Source: Pseudonocardia sp. T1-2H
GTDB lineage: Bacteria > Actinomycetota > Actinomycetes > Mycobacteriales > Pseudonocardiaceae
Assembly (NCBI RefSeq): GCF_038039215.1
Contig: NZ_JBBPCL010000001.1
Location: 3,162,001 to 3,226,000, forward strand
Length of the DNA: 64,000 nucleotides
Reading direction: 5' to 3'
Part shown: one piece after another, positions 19,425 to 31,543 of the stretch
How the letters are laid out: each line of letters starts with the position of its first letter
How positions within the stretch are numbered: position 1 is the stretch's first letter
Position numbers and translations under genes: made by a program
The notes under the pieces: model-generated
What the model saw: the letters and a program-made list of their open reading frames with translations, nothing else
What the model was told of the DNA's origin: nothing
The model's database searches: none

Positions 19425-20942
19425 TCAGCCCTTCGTGAGGGCCGTGACGAGCTCCTCGGCCGTGCGCGAGGCGTCGATCAGCTCGCCCACGTGCCGGCGG
19501 GTCCCGCGCAGCGGCTCCAGGGTCGGGATGCGGACCAGGGACTCCCGGCCCAGGTCGAAGATCACCGAGTCCCAGGACGCCGCGGCGACCTCGGACGGGT
19601 ACCGTTCCAGGCACCGGCCGCGGAAGTACGCGCGGGTGTCCTCCGGCGGGTTCTGGATGGCGTTCTCGACCTGGTCCTCGCTGATCAGCCGCTTCATCGA
19701 GCCGCGGGTGACGAGCCGGTTGTACAGGCCCTTCGCCAGTCGGACGTCGGTGTACTGCAGGTCGACGAGCGCGAGCCGGCCCGAGTTCCAGGCCAGGTTG
19801 TCCCGCTCCCGGTACCCGTTGAGCAGGCGCAGCTTGGCCGTCCAGTCCAGGCGGTCCGCGGTCCTCATCGGGTCCGTGGACAGGTCGTCGAGGACCTCGC
19901 CCCACAGCTGCAGGACCTCGGCGGTGTCCGGGTCCACGTCCGCGCCCTGGGTGTTCTCGACGTGCTTGAGGGCCTTCTCGTGGTAGGCCCACTGCAGCTC
20001 GACGCCCGTCAGCTTGCGCCCGTCCGCCAGCTCGACGGTCTGCTTCAGCGACGGGTCGTGGCTGATCTGGTGGACCGCGCGGACCGGCTCGGCCAGGCGC
20101 AGCTCGTCGAACCGGACCCCGGCCTCGATCATGTCCAGGACCAGCGCAGCGGTGCCGACCTTGAGCAGCGTCGAGTACTCGCTCATGTTGGCGTCGCCGA
20201 TGATGACGTGTAGCCGGCGGTACTTGTCCGCGTCCGCGTGCGGCTCGTCGCGGGTGTTGATGATCCCGCGCTTGAGGGTGGTCTCCAGGCCGACCTCGAC
20301 CTCGATGTAGTCCGCGCGCTGGGAGAGCTGGTAGCCCTCCTCGTCGCCCTGCGGGCCGATGCCGACCCGGCCGGCACCGGTCACGACCTGGCGGGACACG
20401 AAGAACGGGGTGAGGCCGCCGACGATCGACGGGAACGTCGTCTGCCGGGCCATCAGGTAGTTCTCGTGCGAGCCGTAGCTCGCCCCCTTGCCGTCGACGT
20501 TGTTCTTGTAGAGCTGGATGCGCGGCGCGCCGGGGACGGTGGCGGCGCGCATCGCGGCCTCCTCCATCACCCGCTCCCCCGCCTTGTCCCAGATCACGAC
20601 GTCGCGCGGCGTGAGGACCTCGGGGGTGGAGAACTCGGGGTGCGCGTGGTCGACGTAGAGCCGGGCGCCGTTGGTGAGGATCACGTTGGCGGCGCCGAGG
20701 TCGTCCAGTTCCGACTCGCTCTGGCTGGCCAGGGTGGGGGCGGACAGGTCGAACCCGCGCGCGTCGCGCAGCGGGGACTCGACCTCGTAGTCCCAGCGCG
20801 CCCGCCGGGAACGGGGGATGTCCTGCGCAGCCGCGTAGGCCAGCACGATCTGCGTGGACGTGATGACCGGGTTGGCGGTCGAGTCGCCGGGCACGGAGAT
20901 GCCGTACTCGACCTCGGTGCCCATGATCCTGCGAGCGGTCAC
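19425..20942 (-). CDS. dop: Pup deamidase/depupylase Dop
   Basis: A 505-residue homologue of PafA that hydrolyses the isopeptide bond between Pup and substrate, and in other species also deamidates Pup. It shows GTEVEYGIS (ATP/Mg glutamate E10), [19 protein letters not shown] with the Dop-specific loop after it, [13 protein letters not shown] with the catalytic Asp, [20 protein letters not shown] and [26 protein letters not shown] 20942 lacks its own ribosome site; it overlaps the stop of a 14-codon leaderless ORF as GTGA, suggesting coupled translation. Because Pup here ends in Glu, depupylation should be its main task. Confidence 0.95.
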   Translation of the reverse strand: MTARRIMGTEVEYGISVPGDSTANPVITSTQIVLAYAAAQDIPRSRRARWDYEVESPLRDARGFDLSAPTLASQSESELDDLGAANVILTNGARLYVDHAHPEFSTPEVLTPRDVVIWDKAGERVMEEAAMRAATVPGAPRIQLYKNNVDGKGASYGSHENYLMARQTTFPSIVGGLTPFFVSRQVVTGAGRVGIGPQGDEEGYQLSQRADYIEVEVGLETTLKRGIINTRDEPHADADKYRRLHVIIGDANMSEYSTLLKVGTAALVLDMIEAGVRFDELRLAEPVRAVHQISHDPSLKQTVELADGRKLTGVELQWAYHEKALKHVENTQGADVDPDTAEVLQLWGEVLDDLSTDPMRTADRLDWTAKLRLLNGYRERDNLAWNSGRLALVDLQYTDVRLAKGLYNRLVTRGSMKRLISEDQVENAIQNPPEDTRAYFRGRCLERYPSEVAAASWDSVIFDLGRESLVRIPTLEPLRGTRRHVGELIDASRTAEELVTALTKG

Positions 20943-20983
20943 GACGTCTCGCCGGCGCGGGAGTGCCCACCATCGAAGTACAT
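20939..20983 (-). CDS. Putative 14-codon leaderless ORF coupled to dop
   Basis: ATG 20983 lies 6 nt after TAGGCT (20990-20995, minus strand). It encodes [14 protein letters not shown] and its TGA overlaps the dop GTG start as GTGA. The arrangement (leaderless start plus overlapping stop/start) would bring ribosomes to dop, which has no Shine-Dalgarno sequence of its own. It may act only through coupling; no peptide function is implied. Confidence 0.4.
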   Translation of the reverse strand: MYFDGGHSRAGETS

Positions 20984-20989
20984 GGCCAG

Positions 20990-20995
20990 AGCCTA
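20990..20995 (-). promoter_or_regulatory. -10 hexamer TAGGCT upstream of the dop mini-ORF
   Basis: On the minus strand TAGGCT, 6 nt, ATG 20983. Probable start of the dop transcript. Confidence 0.45.
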
Positions 20996-21051
20996 ACTCG
21001 CGGCCCCGGCCCGGCACGCGCCGACGACGCCGACGTTGCGAGGATTGCGGG

Positions 21052-21597
21052 GTGCACGAGCCCGGAGACGAGCGGATCGCCCTGTACGACGCGTCAGGTG
21101 CGCAGATCGGTGCGGAGTCCCGGCGGGTGGTCTACGCGCGCTCGCTGTGGCACGGGAGCGCGGGGGTCCTGCTGCGCAGCGGCGACGGCGAGCGGATCTT
21201 CGTGCACCGGCGTTCGGACGACAAGCTCGTCATGGCCGGGATGTGGGACTGCGTGGCGGGCGGGGTCGTCGATCCGGGCGAGACCCCCGCGCAGACCGCG
21301 CGCCGCGAGCTCGCCGAGGAGCTCGGGGTCACGGGCGTCGCGTTGACGCCGCTGTTCTCCACGGCCTGGGAGTCCGGCCCGGGCACCGGGCTGGGCTCCG
21401 GACCGGCCGGGCTGCGGGCGCACCTGTTCGCCTACGAGGCGTTCTGGGACGGCCCGGTGACGCTGCAGGAGAGCGAGGTGGCGGAGGGACGCTGGATGGC
21501 CCTCGACGAGCTCCGCGCCCTCCTGGCGGACCGGAGCCGCCCCTTCGCCCCGGACAGCCGGATCCTGGCCGAGCGCCGCCTCGCGGAGCTGCCGTAG
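21052..21597 (+). CDS. NUDIX hydrolase
   Basis: A 181-residue pyrophosphohydrolase of a nucleoside-diphosphate-linked compound. The Nudix box is complete: [23 protein letters not shown] (G-x5-E-x7-RE-x2-EE-x-G), with the metal-binding glutamates present. The flanking [20 protein letters not shown] and [20 protein letters not shown] resemble the isopentenyl-diphosphate isomerase-like/YfcD-like NUDIX group. The substrate is unknown. Divergent from dop; convergent with lpdA. Confidence 0.88.
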   Translation: MHEPGDERIALYDASGAQIGAESRRVVYARSLWHGSAGVLLRSGDGERIFVHRRSDDKLVMAGMWDCVAGGVVDPGETPAQTARRELAEELGVTGVALTPLFSTAWESGPGTGLGSGPAGLRAHLFAYEAFWDGPVTLQESEVAEGRWMALDELRALLADRSRPFAPDSRILAERRLAELP

Positions 21598-21613
21598 CGC
21601 CGGACCGCCGCTT

Positions 21614-21652
21614 GAGTGGCTCAAGCACCACGCAGCGCTGCTTGAGCCACTC
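21614..21652. terminator. Perfect 14-bp hairpin between NUDIX gene and lpdA
   Basis: Arms 21614-21627 (GAGTGGCTCAAGCA) and 21639-21652 (TGCTTGAGCCACTC) are exact reverse complements with an 11-nt loop, located between convergent genes. No T-tract, as usual for this GC content. Likely a bidirectional terminator. Confidence 0.65.
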
Positions 21653-21677
21653 CAGCGTCAGGGGCCGGAGGCCGACC

Positions 21678-23081
21678 TCAGAAGTTGATCATGTGCCCGG
21701 CGAGGCCGTGGATCGCCTCCTGCAACGCCTCGCTCAGCGTCGGGTGGGCGTGCACGTTGCGGGCCAGCTCCGTGGCCGTGAGGTCCCACTTCTGCGCCAG
21801 GGTCAGCTCCGGCAGCAGCTCGGTGACCTCCGGGCCGATGAGGTGCCCGCCGAGCAGCTCGCCGTAGGTCTCGTCCGCGACCAGCTTGACGAACCCGCCG
21901 GGCTCGCCCAGGCCCTGCGCCTTGCCGTTCGCGGTGAACGGGAACTGGGCGACCTTGACCTTCCAGCCCTTCTCGTCGGCGAGCTCCCTGGCCTGGGCCT
22001 CGGTGTAGCCGAAGCTCGCGACCTGCGGCTGGCAGAAGGTGGCCCGCGGCATCATCACGTAGTCGAGCTCCTGGGTCTCCGCGTCCGCGATCGTCTCCGC
22101 GGCCACGACGCCCTGGGCCTCGCCGACGTGCGCCAGCATCAGCTTCGCGGTGACGTCGCCGATCGCGAAGATGTGCGGGACCGACGTGCGCATGCGGTCG
22201 TCGATCGCGATGGCGCCGCGCTCGGTGAGCTCCACCCCGGTCTTGTCCAGGCCGTAGCCCTCGACCCGCGGCTGGAAGCCGATGGCCTGCATGACCTTGT
22301 CCGCCTTGAGGTCCCGGGTGCCCTTGGCGTCGGTGACCGTGACGGTGACCTGCTCGCCCGAGTCGTCGATCTTCTCGACGCGGGTGGAGGTGAGGACCTC
22401 GACACCCAGCTTCTTGTAGCGCTTGCCGAGCTCCTTGGACACGTCGGCGTCCTCGAGCGGCAGCAGCCGGTCCAGGAACTCGACGATCGTGACCTTCACG
22501 CCGTAGTTCGACAGCACGTACGCGAACTCGACGCCGATCGCCCCGGCGCCCGCGATGATGATGCTGCCGGGCAGGTCCCGCGTGGTGATCTGCTCCTCGT
22601 AGGTCACGACCCGCTCCGAGAGCGACGTGCCGGGCAGCAGCTTGGTCGTGGCGCCGGTCGCGATGATCGCGTTGTCGAACGTCACGGTCTCCGAGCCGCC
22701 CTTGGTGAGCGCGACCTCGAGGGTGTTCGGGTCGGTGAAGGAACCGCGCCCGTCGAACTCCGTGATCTTGTTCTTCTTCATCAGGAAGTGGACGCCCTTG
22801 ACCCGGCCGTCCGCGACCGTTCGGCTGCGGTCGAACGCGGCCCCGAAGTCGAAGGAGACGTCCCCCGAGATGCCGAAGGTCTTCGCCTCCCTGGTGACCA
22901 GGTGGGCGAGCTCGGCGTTGCGCAGGAGCGCCTTCGACGGGATGCAGCCCACGTTCAGGCACACCCCGCCCCAGTACTTCTCCTCGACGACGGCCACGCT
23001 CTTGCCGAGCTGAGCAGCGCGGATCGCTGCCACGTAACCACCGGGACCGGCTCCGAGAACGACGACGTCGAAATGAGGCAT
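21678..23081 (-). CDS. lpdA: Dihydrolipoyl dehydrogenase
   Basis: A 467-residue FAD/NAD disulfide oxidoreductase that re-oxidises dihydrolipoamide in 2-oxoacid dehydrogenase complexes. Features in order: FAD site [21 protein letters not shown], redox disulfide [19 protein letters not shown] site [21 protein letters not shown], second FAD site HIFAIGDVT, and the C-terminal [16 protein letters not shown] with the catalytic His-Glu. Length is standard. ATG 23081 lies 6 nt after TAGGCT. It is a single-gene unit, not beside E1/E2 genes. Confidence 0.96.
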   Translation of the reverse strand: MPHFDVVVLGAGPGGYVAAIRAAQLGKSVAVVEEKYWGGVCLNVGCIPSKALLRNAELAHLVTREAKTFGISGDVSFDFGAAFDRSRTVADGRVKGVHFLMKKNKITEFDGRGSFTDPNTLEVALTKGGSETVTFDNAIIATGATTKLLPGTSLSERVVTYEEQITTRDLPGSIIIAGAGAIGVEFAYVLSNYGVKVTIVEFLDRLLPLEDADVSKELGKRYKKLGVEVLTSTRVEKIDDSGEQVTVTVTDAKGTRDLKADKVMQAIGFQPRVEGYGLDKTGVELTERGAIAIDDRMRTSVPHIFAIGDVTAKLMLAHVGEAQGVVAAETIADAETQELDYVMMPRATFCQPQVASFGYTEAQARELADEKGWKVKVAQFPFTANGKAQGLGEPGGFVKLVADETYGELLGGHLIGPEVTELLPELTLAQKWDLTATELARNVHAHPTLSEALQEAIHGLAGHMINF

Positions 23082-23087
23082 GGGCTC

Positions 23088-23093
23088 AGCCTA
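23088..23093 (-). promoter_or_regulatory. -10 hexamer TAGGCT for lpdA
   Basis: On the minus strand TAGGCT, 6 nt, ATG 23081. Confidence 0.5.
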
Positions 23094-23191
23094 GGACGCC
23101 GCGCCGGCACGTGTTGCGCCTGGTGAGGACCCGGCGCCCGCAGACGACCGGGAGTACGCCCCGGGCGTGTCGAGCCTCACCCGGCGCGGCG

Positions 23192-23731
23192 TCACCCGGA
23201 TCGTTCCGGGCAGTCCGCCTCGTCCGCGGGGGTGTCCTCCGCGCACTCCTCGTCGCCGTCCGCGGGCCACACCGGCGAGCCCGTCAGGTGGGCCACGACG
23301 GCCTCGCTGATCTCCCGCAGCGAGGCCTGCTGCTCCGGGGTCAGGGCGTCGAAGAGCAACGACCGAACGGTCTCGACGTGGCCCGGCGCCGCCTCCTCCA
23401 GGGCCGCCATCCCGGCGTCCGTCAGCTCCGCGAAGGAGCCGCGCCGATCGGTCGGGCACGCGATGCGGCGCACCCATCCGGCCTGCTCCAGGCGGGCGAC
23501 GGCGTGCGAGAGGCGGCTGCGGGAGGACAGGGACGTCTCGGCCAGCCGGCTCATGCGTAGGGTGCGGTCGGGAGCCTCGGACAGCCGGACGAGGATCTCG
23601 AAGTACGCGTGCGGCATCCGTGCCTCGTTCTGCAGCTGGCGCTCGACGCGCTCGAACAGCAGACGATTCGCGGTGAGGAAGCCACGCCAGGTGCGCTGCT
23701 CGGCGTCGTCGAGCCAGCGGGTGTGCTCCAT
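23192..23731 (-). CDS. MarR family transcriptional regulator
   Basis: A 179-residue winged-helix regulator. The dimerisation helices flank a wHTH: PHAYFEILVRLSEAPDRTLRMSRLAETSLSSRSRLSHAVARLEQAGWVRR followed by the wing CPTDRRGSFAELTDAG. The acidic C-terminal tail (about 25 residues) is unusual. It is divergent from the YceI gene; a perfect 16-bp palindrome lies 15 bp upstream of its start beside a TATAGT -10, so it probably represses itself and may control yceI. The ligand is unknown. Confidence 0.9.
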   Translation of the reverse strand: MEHTRWLDDAEQRTWRGFLTANRLLFERVERQLQNEARMPHAYFEILVRLSEAPDRTLRMSRLAETSLSSRSRLSHAVARLEQAGWVRRIACPTDRRGSFAELTDAGMAALEEAAPGHVETVRSLLFDALTPEQQASLREISEAVVAHLTGSPVWPADGDEECAEDTPADEADCPERSG

Positions 23732-23745
23732 GTCACCTCCATTAT

Positions 23746-23761
23746 GGTTGAGCGCTCAACC
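23746..23761. promoter_or_regulatory. Palindromic operator GGTTGAGCGCTCAACC in the marR-yceI intergenic region
   Basis: A perfect 16-bp palindrome between the divergent genes. On the minus strand TATAGT (23763-23768) sits immediately upstream, so the palindrome covers the expected transcription start of marR. Related half-sites (TTGGTCAAC, AGTTCAAC) lie toward yceI at about 23776-23802. Confidence 0.65.
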
Positions 23762-23822
23762 CACTATAGCTAACTTGGTCAACGAACACCTGAGAGTTCA
23801 ACTATCTTCTGGAGGCACCCGC

Positions 23823-24377
23823 ATGACCACCACCCAGATCCCCGGCTACGTCGTGGGCACGTGGGACATCGACCTGTCCCACTCGGACATCTCCTTCTCC
23901 GTCCGACACATGATGGTCAGCAAGGTGAGGGGCCGCTTCGCGAACTTCTCCGGCGAGATCGTCACCGGTGAGACCTTCGAGAGCTCCTCGGTCACCGCGA
24001 AGATCGACGCCACCTCGATCGACACCAACAGCGAGCAGCGCGACGGCCACATCAAGTCCGCGGACTTCTTCGAGGTCGAGACCCACCCGGAGTGGACCTT
24101 CGTCTCCACCGGCATCGAGGCCGACGGCGCCGACTACAAGCTCCACGGCGACCTCACGATCAAGGGTGTGACCAAGCCCGTCTCCCTGAACCTGGAGCTC
24201 GGCGGCTTCGGGCCGGACGCGTGGGGCGGCACCCGCTGCGGCTTCACCGCCACCACCACGATCAACCGCAACGACTTCGGCGTCGACATCGCCATGCCGC
24301 TCGACGGCGGCGGCATGGTCGTCTCCGAGAAGATCGCGATCACCCTCGAGATCCAGGGCGTCCTGCGCGCGGCCTGA
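23823..24377 (+). CDS. YceI family protein
   Basis: A 184-residue lipocalin-like beta-barrel of the YceI family, which binds isoprenoid-type lipids. The typical order is visible: GTWDIDLSHSDISFSVRHMMVSKVRGRF, the Ser/Thr-rich second strand set, SADFFEVETHPEWTFVST, GDLTIKGVTKPVSLNLEL and INRNDFGVDIAMPL. No signal peptide is present, so a cytosolic location is expected. ATG 23823 follows a CTGGAGG ribosome site. Divergent MarR regulator next door. Confidence 0.92.
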   Translation: MTTTQIPGYVVGTWDIDLSHSDISFSVRHMMVSKVRGRFANFSGEIVTGETFESSSVTAKIDATSIDTNSEQRDGHIKSADFFEVETHPEWTFVSTGIEADGADYKLHGDLTIKGVTKPVSLNLELGGFGPDAWGGTRCGFTATTTINRNDFGVDIAMPLDGGGMVVSEKIAITLEIQGVLRAA

Positions 24378-24384
24378 TCCTGCA

Positions 24385-24416
24385 CGGTCCGCGGAGCCGA
24401 CCTCCCCCGCGGACCG
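24385..24416. terminator. 10-bp hairpin downstream of yceI
   Basis: CGGTCCGCGG (24385-24394) and CCGCGGACCG (24407-24416) are exact reverse complements with a 12-nt loop, starting 8 nt after the yceI stop. Confidence 0.5.
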
Positions 24417-24422
24417 GACCCC

Positions 24423-24455
24423 GGAGCCCCGCCCACCTCGCGTGGACGGGGCTCC
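24423..24455. terminator. 14-bp hairpin downstream of yceI
   Basis: Arms 24423-24436 and 24442-24455 pair with one C-A mismatch around a 5-nt loop (ctcgc). With the preceding hairpin it forms a tandem terminator between yceI and the AraC gene. Confidence 0.6.
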
Positions 24456-24504
24456 GTCGTGTCCGGGCTCCGTCGTGTTCGCCGGAACCGTCGGGGTCGG
24501 CCGC

Positions 24505-24510
24505 TACCGT
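24505..24510 (+). promoter_or_regulatory. -10 hexamer TACCGT for AraC-type regulator
   Basis: TACCGT, 7 nt, GTG 24518. Confidence 0.45.
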
Positions 24511-24517
24511 CGCCGGC

Positions 24518-25294
24518 GTGTACCGCGAGTGCCCTCCCCCGCCGTCGCTGGGCGAGCTGGTGGAGTGCGGCTGGACGACGTCGGCCCCCGCCGGACACCC
24601 GCGGCAGGTCCTGCCCGACGGCTGCATGGACCTCGTGTGGACGGGGGCGGAACTGCTGGTCGCGGGGCCGGACGTCCAGGCGTTCACCAGCGACGCGGGA
24701 TCCGCGAGCGGCCTGCGTTTCCGGCCCGGCACGCTGCCCGGGCTGCTGGGCGTGCCGGCCGCGGAGCTGCGCGGCGACCGGGTCCCGCTGGCGGATCTTC
24801 GTCCCGGCCCGGGGCGCGAGGCGGCCGCGCGGCTGGGCGGCGGCGCCGATCCTCTTCCGACCCTCCGGTGGCTCGCCGCCGGACTGGCCGCCGGGGACCG
24901 GGCCGCGGAGACCGCGCCGTGGACCCCTGCCGCGGTCCACCAGGTCACCCGGCGGCTCGCCGCGGGGGTGCCGGTGTCGGAGGCGGCGGACGCCCTCGGG
25001 GTCACCACCCGGTCGCTGAACCGGCACAGCGGGGCCGTCTTCGGGTACGGGCCGGCTGTGCTCCGCCGGGTCCTGAGGTTCCGACGGGCCGTGGCCCTGC
25101 TCCGCGCGGGCCTCCCACCGGCGGAGGTGGCGGCCCGGGCCGGGTACGCGGACCAGCCGCACCTCAGCCGCGAGGTCCGGTCCTTCGCGGGGCTCAGCCC
25201 CTCGCGCCTCGCTCCGGTCCCGCTCGCCGGCCCTCAGGCCAGCGGCGCGAACAGGTCGACGCCGGTTGCGTCCGGATCCAGCACCGTCGCGTAG
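24518..25294 (+). CDS. AraC family regulator with DUF6597-type N-terminus
   Basis: A 258-residue regulator. The N-terminal half (YRECPPPPSLGELVECGW, QVLPDGCMDLVW) is the small sensor found in a common actinobacterial AraC group; the C-terminal half has the two helix-turn-helix units (VSEAADALGVTTRSLNRHSGAVFGYGP and PPAEVAARAGYADQPHLSREVRSFAGLSPSRL). GTG 24518 follows TACCGT by 7 nt. Its 3' end overlaps the convergent VOC gene by 61 bp; its ending ([16 protein letters not shown]) lies wholly in the overlap. Confidence 0.85.
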   Translation: MYRECPPPPSLGELVECGWTTSAPAGHPRQVLPDGCMDLVWTGAELLVAGPDVQAFTSDAGSASGLRFRPGTLPGLLGVPAAELRGDRVPLADLRPGPGREAAARLGGGADPLPTLRWLAAGLAAGDRAAETAPWTPAAVHQVTRRLAAGVPVSEAADALGVTTRSLNRHSGAVFGYGPAVLRRVLRFRRAVALLRAGLPPAEVAARAGYADQPHLSREVRSFAGLSPSRLAPVPLAGPQASGANRSTPVASGSSTVA

Positions 25295-25632
25295 CGCTGG
25301 CCCCAGGGCGTGTCGAAGGGCTCCAGTTCGCTGTGGTGCCCCGCCCCGACGATCGCGGCGTACGCGGCGTCGACCTCGGCGGGCGAGTCGAAGCCGAACA
25401 CCAGGGCCAGCCGCCCGGTCCCGGTGGGCGGGGTCCAGTCCGGCATGAAGCTGCGGAGGGTCGCCTCGGTGTCGAAGGCGAGCTTCCCGCCGCCGGGCAG
25501 GGGCACCTCGACGTGCGGCTCGCCGTCGGCGCCCTCGGGGATGTCGAGGCCCAGGGCCCGGTAGAAGGCGAGGGCCTCCGCCAGGTCGGCGGTGACGATC
25601 TCGATCACGGTGAACGATGCGCGGATTCCCAT
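25234..25632 (-). CDS. VOC family protein
   Basis: A 132-residue protein of the glyoxalase/bleomycin-resistance superfamily: [42 protein letters not shown] strand, [25 protein letters not shown] and [16 protein letters not shown]. Metal ligands typical of glyoxalase I are not clear, so it may be a binding protein. ATG 25632 lies 7 nt after TACGGT. Overlaps the convergent AraC gene, which may regulate it. Confidence 0.82.
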   Translation of the reverse strand: MGIRASFTVIEIVTADLAEALAFYRALGLDIPEGADGEPHVEVPLPGGGKLAFDTEATLRSFMPDWTPPTGTGRLALVFGFDSPAEVDAAYAAIVGAGHHSELEPFDTPWGQRYATVLDPDATGVDLFAPLA

Positions 25633-25639
25633 GGCGGCG

Positions 25640-25645
25640 ACCGTA
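25640..25645 (-). promoter_or_regulatory. -10 hexamer TACGGT for VOC protein
   Basis: On the minus strand TACGGT, 7 nt, ATG 25632. Confidence 0.45.
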
Positions 25646-25715
25646 GCCAGGGTCCACGGGTCCGTCGTGAACGAATCGGACACGCCGGCGACGATGCCAC
25701 TGACAGGCCGAAACG

Positions 25716-25779
25716 CGTCCGAACGGACGCTCGCGTGCGGACGACGATGCCCGGGCCCGTCGGAACGGTTGCTCGCGTG
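25716..25779. repeat. Imperfect 22-bp direct repeat
   Basis: Copies at 25716-25737 and 25758-25779 differ at 3 of 22 positions (CGTCCGAACGGACGCTCGCGTG vs CGTCGGAACGGTTGCTCGCGTG, written here as two units). They lie between the divergent VOC and TauE genes, and the GAACGG core resembles the hairpin arms at 33659-33709. Confidence 0.5.
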
Positions 25780-25826
25780 GCGCATCCCATAGCCCGATCA
25801 CCCCCTCCGCGGGGGAGGGTGCAGGG

Positions 25827-26597
25827 ATGGATCTGCTCGAAGCTGCGCTGATCCTGGTGGCCGGTACCGCGGCGGGCACGATCAACGCCGCGGTCGGTTC
25901 CGGGTCGCTCATCACGTTCCCGACGCTGCTGGCGTTCGGGATCCCGCCGGTGACGGCGAACGTCTCGAACAACATCGGGCTGGTGCCCGGCGGGGTCGCC
26001 AGCGTGTGGGGCTACCGCCGGGAGCTCGCCGACCAGCGGCGACGGCTGCTGGTGCTCGGGTCGATGTCGGTGCTCGGTGGCGTCGTCGGCGCGGTGCTGC
26101 TGCTTGTACTGCCCGCGTCGGCGTTCCGGTCGGTGGTGCCGGTGCTGATCGGGGTGGCGGTCGTTCTGGTCGCGCTGCAGCCGTGGATCCAGCGAAGGCT
26201 GGCCCGGCGGCGGGACGGACGCGAGGCCCGCGCCGACATCGGTCCCGGCGCGATGGTCGCGACCGCGCTGATCGGCGTCTACGGCGGCTACTTCGGTGGC
26301 GCGCAGGGCATCCTGCTCGTCGGCGCGCTGGGCACACTGATGACCGAGTCGCTGCAGCGGCTCAACGCGCTCAAGAACGGACTCGTCACGGCGGTGAACA
26401 CCGTCGCCGCCGTGACGTTCCTGGTGGTGGCGCCGGGCCAGGTGGACTGGCGGGTGGTGGTGCTGATCGCGGTGGGGTCGACCGTCGGCGGCCTGATCGG
26501 CTCCAGGATCGGGCGCAGACTCCCGCAACCGGTGCTGCGGGCGGTCATCGTCGTGGTCGGCCTCCTCGCGATCGTGAACCTGCTGCGCCCGGCGTAG
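25827..26597 (+). CDS. TauE/SafE family sulfite exporter-like permease
   Basis: A 256-residue integral membrane protein with about seven to eight hydrophobic spans and the duplicated TauE/SafE motif: [44 protein letters not shown] in the first half and [22 protein letters not shown] with [17 protein letters not shown] in the second. The family moves sulfite, sulfonates or other organic anions. No sulfur gene is adjacent, so the substrate is unknown. Start ATG 25827. Confidence 0.9.
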   Translation: MDLLEAALILVAGTAAGTINAAVGSGSLITFPTLLAFGIPPVTANVSNNIGLVPGGVASVWGYRRELADQRRRLLVLGSMSVLGGVVGAVLLLVLPASAFRSVVPVLIGVAVVLVALQPWIQRRLARRRDGREARADIGPGAMVATALIGVYGGYFGGAQGILLVGALGTLMTESLQRLNALKNGLVTAVNTVAAVTFLVVAPGQVDWRVVVLIAVGSTVGGLIGSRIGRRLPQPVLRAVIVVVGLLAIVNLLRPA

Positions 26598-26689
26598 GTG
26601 CGACGACACGGCGAAGATCGGCGACCGCGACGTCTCGGGGCACCGGAGGGCCGTCCCGGCCACTCTCGCAAGGGCTCCGGAAGGACGGG

Positions 26690-26718
26690 AGGCCCCGCCG
26701 ACGGTGTCGGCGGGGCCT
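26690..26718. terminator. 13-bp GC-rich hairpin between tauE-like gene and arc
   Basis: AGGCCCCGCCGAC and GTCGGCGGGGCCT are exact reverse complements with a 3-nt loop (ggt); flanking GGAAGG/CCTTCC-like bases extend it. It lies between convergent genes and is the strongest terminator in the window. Confidence 0.75.
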
Positions 26719-26736
26719 TCCGGGGTGGTGCGGGTG

Positions 26737-28549
26737 CTACAGGTACTGGCCGGTGTTCGACGCGGTGTCGATCGCGCGGCCGGTGGCGTCGTTCTTGCCG
26801 GTGACCAGGGTGCGGATGTAGACGATCCGCTCCCCCTTCTTGCCCGAGATCCGTGCCCAGTCGTCCGGGTTGGTCGTGTTGGGCAGGTCCTCGTTCTCGG
26901 CGAACTCGTCGATGATGGCGGTGAGCAGGTGCTGGACCCGCAGGCCGCCCTGCCCCGTCTCCAGGACCGACTTGATCGCGGACTTCTTCCCCGGTCGACG
27001 ATGTTCTGGATCATCGCGCCGGAGTTGAAGTCCTTGAAGTACAGGGTCTCCTTGTCACCGTTGGCGTAGGTGACCTCGAGGAACCTGTTCTCCTCGGACT
27101 CGTCGTACATCCGCTCGACGACCCGCTGGATCATCGCGTCCATGCAGGCCTTGCGGTTGCCGCCGAACTCCGCCATGTCGTCCTCGTGCACGGGCAGCGT
27201 CTCGGTGAGGTACTTCGAGAAGATGTCCTGCGCCGCCTCGGCGTCCGGCCGCTCGATCTTGATCTTCACATCCAGCCGGCCGGGCCGCAGGATCGCAGGG
27301 TCGATCATGTCCTCGCGGTTGGAGGCGCCGATGACGATGACGTTCTCCAGGCCCTCGACGCCGTCGATCTCCGCCAGGAGCTGCGGCACGATCGTCGTCT
27401 CGACGTCGGAGGAGACACCCGAGCCACGGGTCCGGAAGATCGAGTCCATCTCGTCGAAGAAGACGATGACCGGCGTGCCGGCCGACGCCTTCTCCCGGGC
27501 CCGCTGGAAGATCAGGCGGATGTGCCGCTCGGTCTCGCCGACGAACTTGTTGAGCAGCTCCGGGCCCTTGATGTTGAGGAAGAACGCCCGGCCCTCGCTC
27601 GGGTCGTCCCCCCGCTGGGCCGCGATCTTCTTGGCCAGCGAGTTCGCGACCGCCTTGGCGATGAGCGTCTTCCCGCAACCGGGCGGGCCGTAGAGCAGGA
27701 CGCCCTTGGGCGGGCGCAGCTCGTACTCCTGGAACAGCTCGGCGTGCAGGAAGGGCAGCTCGACCGCGTCCCGGATCTGCTCGATCTGCCGGAACAGGCC
27801 GCCGATGTCCTCGTAGGCGACGTCCGGGACCTCCTCCAGCACGAGGTCCTCGACCTCGGCCTTCGGCACCCGCTCGTAGGCGTAACCGGCCTTCGTGTCC
27901 ACCATCAGCGAGTCGCCCGGCTTGAGCGGCACCGCCTCGGCGAACTCGGTGTCGGCGAACAGCGGCGCGGCCAGCCAGACCACGCGCTCCTCGTCCGCGT
28001 GCCCGACGACGAGTGCGCGGCCGGCCGTGTCGGCGGTGGGCTCGGAGAGGACCTCGCGCAGGGCACAGACCTCGCCGGTCCTCTCCCAGTCGCACGCCTC
28101 GACGACCGTGAGCGCCTCGTTCAGGCGGACGGTCTGGCCGCTGCGCAGCTCGGGCGTCTCGACCGCGGGCGAGACCGCCACCCGCATCTTCCGGCCGGAC
28201 GTGAACACGTCGACCGTGCCGTCGTCGTACGCGGTGAGGTAGACGCCGTACCCGCTCGGCGGCTGGGCGAGGCGATCCACCTCCTCGCGCAACGCGACGA
28301 GTTGGCTCCGTGCCTCCTTGAGAGTCTCCGTCAGCTTCTCGTTGCGCGCGCTGAGCTGCGAGAGTCTGCTCGCGGACTCGGCGAGGCGCTGTTCGAGAAG
28401 GCGCGCGTGCCGGGGGACTCGGTCAGCTTGCGCCGGAGCAGTGCGACTTCCTCTTCGAGGAAGCGGATCTGCGCAGCCGCTTCGGCGGGGGTCAGGTCCC
28501 CGACTTCACCTGGCTCACGACTGCCGGGACCGTCGTCGTAGGGGTTCAC
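26737..28549 (-). CDS. arc: Proteasome-associated AAA ATPase ARC/Mpa, two single-base frameshifts
   Basis: The ring ATPase that binds Pup, unfolds tagged proteins and feeds the 20S core. In order: N-terminal coiled coil ([22 protein letters not shown], then [25 protein letters not shown]), OB domains, AAA domain with [18 protein letters not shown] and [18 protein letters not shown], and the C-terminal TGQYL tail that docks on the alpha ring. The frame breaks twice: at the GGGGG run 28412-28416 and at the CCCC run 26989-26992. Adding one base to each gives one frame of 604 residues, like M. tuberculosis Mpa (609). Conservation continues across both breaks, so sequencing indels are likely. GTG 28549 follows GGAGGA. 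Confidence 0.92.
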
Positions 28550-28710
28550 GGCATCCTCCCTCCGTGTTCCGATTCCTTACGGTACCTGGCATCGGCGCCC
28601 TCGGTGGTGAGGCGATTCGGTGATCCCTCACTCACGCGGACGGCACCTTGACGGCACGTGCCTGTCTGGTTCCCGTCACCGGCCGTTCCACACCACCGCG
28701 TCCGATGTCC

Positions 28711-31534
<2,824 letters not shown>

Positions 31535-31543
31535 GGACCGGGT

